Of a stretch of 64,000 nt of DNA, positions 58,063 through 64,000 are shown in pieces. A model generated the notes under the pieces. The model made no database searches, had not been told where the DNA came from, and worked only from the letters and a program-made list of their open reading frames with translations. The first letter of the stretch is position 1; each line of letters starts with the position of its first letter. Source of the DNA: Humulus lupulus (lineage: Eukaryota > Streptophyta > Magnoliopsida > Rosales > Cannabaceae); assembly GCF_963169125.1 (NCBI RefSeq), contig NC_084802.1:29207107-29271106 (forward strand), in the 5' to 3' direction. Position numbers and translations under genes: made by a program.

Positions 58063-59704
58063 TCTTGGGAAAAAAGAAAATAAAGAAGCAAAAAAATTTA
58101 TTAAGTTTGGTAAATTACCAAACTCACAAAGAGAAATTTATTTCATTTCAAACTTTATTATTACATATACTCAAAATTCTCTCAATTTCTCCACCCAAAA
58201 CTCAATACAACATTTGTTTCTCACTCTCACACTCTCTACTCTTCAAATTCACTCTTACTTCTCTTCAAAACCCAATACATCATTTGCTTCTCACTCTCAC
58301 ATTCTCTACACTTCAAACTCACTCTCACTTCTCTTCAAAACCCACTCCCACACTCTCTTCAAAAGCCATTTTTCATTCACACAAATAATACATTTATAGA
58401 GTTACAAAGCTTGGGCCAACATGATACTCATTTTAAACAAATTAATAATGACCTAAAATAAAACTCTATAAATAAAAAACCATTAAAATATTTGAGTCAA
58501 TACTCAACAATAATGAGTCCTTAATTAATGTCCTTAATTACATTCAAAAGAGGAGATAAATCCTCATTAAACGATATAATCTTATCAACTACAATTTTTG
58601 AATCTATCTTGAAACTCTATTTTTAGTAATTACCAAATTAATTAAACCATGTGAATTAATTAAAGTGCAGAATGGTAATTAAATGTTAAAACAGATTTCA
58701 GTTCTGTCGGGACAAAATCCGAACTTGTCACAACAGAAACTGAACACAATAAAAAGACAATGCAAAACAATAAAGAACACAACGAATTTTTACAAGGTTC
58801 AGAAATCCTTTCGGATAACCTACTCCTTGGGGCCACGCCAAGAGAATAAAATCAATTAATAAAGAATCACAAGTACAAAATTTTGACTTAAACAAAACAA
58901 GACTCCCTCTTGATATTTGCCGCAACTTTGTTGTACTTGTGTTCACTAATCTGATCTTGATTGAAACGCTCAACCACTTGAACTCCCTTCAATGGCCAGC
59001 GAGTGCTTGCATCCTCCCGATGCAAGGCTTGTAAAAATCCTCTCCCAAAGACTAATAAAAGTTGTGTTCAAATTACAATGTGTATTCACTCATGAACGTG
59101 ATATAAACTTACCACAAAAACTAAACTCTCATATTTCTACAAGATCACGTGGTTACTATGATCTTGAATACAAATAAGGAACTCTCACAAATTATGCATC
59201 TAAGAGTTCGCTTTTTCTCACTGCCTCTGGAGCTCTATTTATAGAGTCCTTTTTCGTGCTCATAAAGGCTGAGAAAGAATCTCCCAATAAAGAAAAGAAT
59301 AATTGAAGATATTCTTGATTTGATGAAGAATTTCTTTTTTTAGAAGATGTTGATCCGAAAGATACGATTTTGGTGGGGACAGCTCAGACCTGTGTCGGAT
59401 CGAAAACATGCTCAAGATAGAAATAATAATTAATGACATTAAAGATTCAGTTTCCTGAATTTTAAAATCTTGAGCTGCACGAAAATATAAAGTCAAATAT
59501 TTCAGAAATGACTTTGAGTAAGTACTGAATATTTGTAAGATATTACTTCCCTTAATAATCAAATGGTGCTAAAATAAAATTAAATAAGGAATGTAAATAT
59601 TCCACAAATCACAAAAAAGGGAAAGTGAATTCCGAAAATCACAATAAAAGGAAACAAAAATTGATCTTTTAATAAAAAAGATATTTCTATAAAATATGCC
59701 AATT
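58063..59704. other. Unclassified insertion between two RNase H fragments
   Basis: About 1.6 kb separates the two LINE RNase H pieces. It includes a 70-bp direct repeat (58203-58342), a TGTCGGGAC start at about 58707, an ACAAGGTTC block near 58792 of the sort found in some plant LTRs, and a TATTTATAGAG box near 59234. I could not find matching termini or a target duplication. A degraded solo LTR is one possibility. Confidence 0.4.
58203..58342 (+). repeat. 70-bp direct repeat, two copies
   Basis: Units start CAATACAACATTTG at 58203 and CAATACATCATTTG at 58273 and agree closely through CTTCAAAACCC. CT-rich. Confidence 0.85.
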
Positions 59705-59829
59705 TTAGGATTTACATATCTCAACATGAATAATTAGCAAGGACGCCATAGAGCACCACTCAAGGGCATGATAAGCCAACCTTCAACAATTGTAGATGAC
59801 ATATTTCCATCAACTAGAACTAAAAGGCC
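59705..59829 (-). pseudogene. LINE RNase H domain, middle fragment
   Basis: The minus strand reads L-V-D-G-N-M-S-S-T-I-V-E and, after a frame change, L-E-W-C-S-M-A-S-L-L-I-I-H-V-E-I-C-K-S, which follows the RNase H-like order (A-E-x-x-A-L, then E-W-C, then H-V-E-x-D). It is joined to 63544 and onwards once the solo LTR is left out. Confidence 0.6.
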
Positions 59830-61309
59830 TGTTGGGTTTTATGCCCTTATAAAACCATGACGAACATGTAACGCGATTTTATATTGTTAATAAAATAAGT
59901 AGAAATTATTTAGTTTTACAACCGTGTTGCTTGCTTATTTTATTACATGATTATTAGAATGATACAAACATTTATAAAATCTTGAAACATAAATAGGTAC
60001 AAATATAGTTACTAGGTCACAATGGATTATAATTGTAATTATATGTTCAAAAGAACGAGTCCTAAGATTAAGTCAGTGCATTGAATTTTCACTGATTTGG
60101 TAATCTACGATATGATCTACTTACACATTCGGGGTGTAATGTCTTATCCAATGCATTGACCAAGTAGATAAGATCATATGTATATGGGTACATTGGACTA
60201 GGACCGATATTGATTATTGATAGATAAATAAGTATCGTTGTTATCGAATCTAATCAATGTAACAACGTTGACCATAGGTGAAGTTGTTCTTAATTGTGAG
60301 TGATAATATTCTGCTAATTATATTATTTAAATATTTTGACTTGTTCATTACCACCTTCCCATACGGTCTAGCCCATACTTACATCTTGGAGATTTAGTAG
60401 TGTAATTGAGTGAGAGTATTATTCATAGATATGAAATCTATAGCTTATGTATGAGAGGTGAAAAGATGAATTCCTTAATAACTTAGTCCAAAATGGTAAA
60501 TGATTGAGTGCTCATATCTGTGATTAAGTTCACGGATTTATCATTTACAATGGACTTAGCGGGAGTTAATGATAGAATACAAATGAGGGGTAAAATGATA
60601 ATTTTCACCCAACTCGTTAGTAAGTCATCGATAGAAGATTGACTAATTGTAACAGTTATAACAATGGATAACGTATTTGTGGTTTGGCAAAATATGTTCC
60701 GTGAACTCAAGAGTCCAATTCTGAGTCTATAGTGGAGTCACGAGAAATTAATAAGTTGTGAGATAATTTATTGTAATAAATAAACTCATGGGAACTTAGT
60801 GTAGCTTGAATTCATGAATGCATGGTCCCCGTGTCGTCTCTTATCAAATCAAGTTTAATAGGCTCAAACAATTGATTTAATTATCAATTAGAAATATCAA
60901 TTTGACTAGGTCAATTTAGTGATATTTACATGTAATAAGAATTTGGAAATAAAAGAGAATCTTTAGACAAATTTATTAATATTGATAAATTGGTGTTAAT
61001 ATAAATAAATAATATTAAATCAAATCTCAAATTATAAATTGTTAATTTGAATAAGGATTTAATTATTGATTTAATAAATTAAAAGAAATTTTTAAAAAAT
61101 ATGACTTTTGTATCATCAATGTGCAAAAATATGAGAATTATACTTTTCTTAATTTGTATGGAAAAATTTATTAAAGACAATATTAAATTATGGGAAACAC
61201 AATTAGTAGCTAACTTAAATATGAAAATGCCACATTTTTTTATCATAGTTATATTTTCTTTTATTTTAAAAGTGATTTTTTTAAAAAAAATTTCCTTCAT
61301 TTTTTAATT

Positions 61310-61865
61310 ATTTTTAAAGTTTTTTTTTTTCCTTACTTATTTTTTCTTCTATTTTTTCCTTTTTTTTTTTCTACCAATTTTTTCCTTTATCTTTTTTATT
61401 TCTTTCCATTTTCCCTTCTTCTTCTTCTTCATTTTTATTGATTTATCTATTTTTTTATTTCATTTATATTTTTTTTTTCATATTTTTTCAGTTTTCTTTT
61501 TTTTTTTTTTTTCATTTTTTCCTTATATTTTTTCTTCATTTTTGTATTTATTCTTTTTTCCTCCCATTTTTTTCACACATATGAGCTTTTTTTTCTTCTT
61601 CAATTTTTTCTTTTTTTCATTTTTTTCTACCAATTTTTTCATTAATTTTTTTTTCTTTCCATTTTTCCATTATTTTTCCTCTTCTTCTTTTCATTTTTAT
61701 TCATTCATCTATTTTTTTCCTTCATCATTTTTTTTGTTTTTTTTCATATTTTTTTTAGTTTTCTTTCCTAAGTTTTTTTTCCTTCTTTTTTCTTATTTTT
61801 TTGTATTTATTCTTTTCTCATTCCATTTTCTTTTTTTTTTCCTTTTTTCACACATATTTTAACAT
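61310..61865 (+). repeat. T-rich low-complexity tract
   Basis: About 550 bases made of T runs broken by C and occasional A, such as TTTTTTCCTT and TTCTTCTTC. An open frame across it codes only F and S-rich peptide and is not a gene. Confidence 0.9.
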
Positions 61866-62159
61866 TACATAATTATTTGACTATTTTTTTATTTATTATC
61901 CTTTATTATTGTACCTTTTTTATAGTTTTTTCCACTATATGTAAAAAAAATCAAATCAATTTTTTCAACATTTTCTTTATACTCTAACAATTATAGGAAC
62001 ACAAAAATTTGGAAAGAAAACTAATAAAAATATAAAAACGTGAATGGATAACTAGTTACCCTGATGGGAACATTCAAATCTAGGAAAAAAAATTATATGA
62101 AGAAGATGGAAGCAAAGGGAATGGGGTGGATCTGATTTTTTTTTCTATCTACAAATTTG

Positions 62160-62490
62160 TGGAAATTAGTTACCTTCCTGTTATTTGTGTGTACATTTCT
62201 GGGGGTAACTTGTTACATTCACGTTCTTTGTGTTTATATTTCTGGGGTAACTGGTTACCTTTACGTATGATGTGTGTGTATATTTATGGGTTCTTTATGG
62301 TAACTGGTTACCTATGTTACTAAAATCATAGTTACTTCTTCATTTTTTTAATGAAGTGTTCTTCCTCTTTTTGATTCAGATTTGATGTTTCTTTTCATAT
62401 TTAATATGAGTAACCCGTCACCCCTCTTATGGAAACTGGTTACCCCTCTTATGTAGAAGGTTACTCCTCTCAGGGTAACTGGTTACTCCT
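62160..62490. repeat. Array of GGTAAC-TG-GTTACC dyads
   Basis: At least six copies, perfect or near: 62202, 62246, 62299, 62408, 62431 and 62474, the second and third being full 14-mers. The first three sit in imperfect units of about 43-53 bp that start TTTGTGTNTATATTTCTGG. Confidence 0.8.
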
Positions 62491-63543
62491 CCTGGTACGT
62501 GTTATTTATCCTAGCTCTAGGATTTTTTTTTACATAATTGTCAAAGATCAATCAAATAAATGGTTACCTTACTTTGGATTTGAAAAAAGAAACGTACAAT
62601 ATACAAATAAGGAAAAAATTTTATAATAAATAAAAAAAATAATAAACACAATTCATATCACAAAAGAAAAGAAAAAAAATTTTGCAAAACAACCAAAGAA
62701 AAATTTAATATAAAATTAGTTATATAAAAATAATATCAAAAAAAAAATAAGCTAAAAAAATAATCAAATTACAAACATACCCTTTTAAATTAATAAAACT
62801 TGATTAAGAGTAAAATTATGGCATAAACCAACTTTTATACAAAAATATAGGAAAATAAACCCATAAAAGTGAAAAATATTAGAAAAAAAGGCATAGATTA
62901 ACTTTAAAAAAAAAAAGTCATATTTTTGTACACTCTATTAAAAATCTCATATAAAATATAATTTCCTCTTAATTAAAAAAATATATATATATTGAATTTA
63001 GGCTCAATTGGGGTTTAAATTCAAAACAAAGAGAATGAGTCCAAGTCCATTTGCGGGATCCCAAAGCTTTGATTTTTTTTTTGTTATTTTAATTAATTTA
63101 AATTCAAATAAAGCATTGCCTATATAATGAATGTGATGTCTAGAGTTTTCATAAGTAAGTCTCAGTTGATTCATTGGGTAAGTAAAAACCTAGACATTCT
63201 AATCATTTCTTGGTCGCTCATTTTCTTGTTCTTCCCGTCTCATGTGTTGAGAACTTGCCCACTCTTTGTTAGACTTGATTTTGGAGATAGGTTTGGAAGA
63301 CTTTGACATAATTTAAGTGGTTTAGATTCTTGGCAATACATTGCTACCACCAGGAATCAAATGTTAGAGAATCTAAATGGAGTCATTGTTCTGTTGTGTA
63401 TTTGTAAGTTTCTACATCTTTGTATTTTTTGTAATTTACAAATTTGATGTTCATATATATATGTCATGTTATTCTGTATTTCTATTATATTTTTAGGAAA
63501 ATAAAGAAAGCGTGCATCTAGATTTAAATTCTAAGATCCTACA

Positions 63544-64000
63544 AGGCCAACAACCACCAAACCTCAGTCATTCCTCACAGCACTGAAACTTATCTTATTA
63601 TCCTTAGCACCAATTGGAGCATCCACATTAAGTTTTAAGCATTTGAAAATGGAGGTTTCCAATCAACATTAACTCTAAAGACTTTAATAGTTGTACAATG
63701 ATGATGAACCTATTGAGGAGACTTATAATCTTGCAAAACAAAGTCAATCCAATTAGCAATCCTCTTATATGGGAGAAAATGTTTCCTAAAAAGCATTGCA
63801 TTCCTATGGTTCCAAATGGCCCAAATTAAACATAGTAAAATATCAATATCCAAATGGTTGAGAGTGTCAAAAACACACATAAGAAAATCATAAAATGCCC
63901 AAATGAAATGAATTAGAAGCTGAAGGCAACAATTGATTAAAAAACTCTCCAAATGAAGACCACCACCTCTTGATAGATTGAGGATTAGAAGACGAAGGAG
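63544..64000 (-). pseudogene. LINE-type reverse transcriptase C-terminus and RNase H start
   Basis: On the minus strand the stretch 63710-63952 reads L-C-L-I-W-A-I-W-N-H-R-N-A-M-L-F, the tryptophan-rich end block of plant LINE RT proteins (zf-RVT to RNase H link). Then a W-K-P-P-like and L-N-V-D-A-P-I-G-A-K block (near 63595-63640) starts the RNase H-like domain. It is cut at AGGCC by the solo LTR. Stops and frame changes show it is dead. Upstream RT lies beyond the window. Confidence 0.7.

Larger units (their letters stand above)
61090..62950. mobile_element. Probable AT-rich insertion inside the solo LTR
   Basis: This block has no counterpart in the sister LTR. Its ends carry inverted words: TGTGCAAAAATATGA on the plus strand near 61120 and, reversed, TGTACAAAAATATGA near 62923-62937. 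This hints at a non-autonomous DNA transposon with weak inverted repeats. No clear target duplication was found. It holds the T-rich tract and the GGTAAC array. Confidence 0.45.
59830..63543 (+). mobile_element. Solo copia LTR with a large internal insertion (3714 bp)
   Basis: It begins TGTTGGGTTTTATGCCC and ends GATCCTACA, with the target duplication AGGCC (59825-59829 and 63544-63548). Its two ends align with the solo LTR at 1080-2870 (for example 60060-60240 with 1315-1490, and 63240-63400 with 2575-2745), but the middle has about 1.9 kb with no match. No gag or pol is seen. Confidence 0.85.

Noticed and set aside
58707..59300. Possible LTR starting TGTCGGGAC
   Set aside because: No matching CA end, target duplication or second copy could be found, so it is left as an unclassified insertion.
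61542..61862. Open frame of about 100 codons in the T-rich tract
   Set aside because: It codes almost only phenylalanine and serine from a low-complexity T/C tract; no gene-like composition.

Overview
The window is a piece of a plant nuclear genome, most likely a dicot. It is AT-rich, has no bacterial-type genes, and is almost wholly built of nested LTR retrotransposons of the Ty1/copia and Ty3/gypsy superfamilies, with a SIRE-type copia element, a chromodomain gypsy lineage that looks like Tekay, a Mutator-type MITE and a broken LINE. The species cannot be fixed from the sequence. No intact host gene, tRNA, rRNA or CRISPR was seen. Every coding region is a degraded retroelement gene.

Layout. 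(1) 1-4889: a minus-strand copia element (copia-1) running off the left edge. Its gag is split by a 1791-bp solo LTR with a clean 5-bp target duplication. (2) 4898-6634: the 3' LTR, RNase H and RT of a second minus-strand copia (copia-2), cut at 6634. (3) 6635-15578: a plus-strand chromovirus (gypsy-1) with both LTRs and a stop-riddled gag-pol. (4) 15579-39486: a plus-strand copia (copia-3) whose 5' LTR is truncated. It is interrupted three times, each time with a target duplication: by a full minus-strand gypsy (gypsy-2, 19001-28894), by a solo LTR (29214-35926) that itself holds a truncated gypsy (gypsy-3, 29652-33631), and by another solo LTR of the same family (36022-38603). (5) 39678-56914: a SIRE-like copia that has lost gag, protease and most of the integrase but keeps RT-RNase H and an extra 3' ORF. 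Its 5' LTR holds a complete 10-kb copia (copia-4, 39966-49999) and its 3' non-coding part holds a 384-bp MITE. (6) 56915-64000: AT-rich DNA with the RNase H tail of a minus-strand LINE, broken by an unclassified insertion and by a 3.7-kb solo LTR that contains a T-rich insertion of its own.

The most interesting signal is not a gene. All five chromovirus-type LTR families or copies that keep the central part of the LTR share a module in the same order: a GC-rich cluster of near-palindromes, a 10-bp stem with a 7-base loop whose stem pairs covary between elements, a GGTAAG donor-like site, a variable tandem-repeat zone and a conserved block ending in a TGCAG acceptor-like site. This looks like a selected RNA or DNA structure in the retroelement leader.
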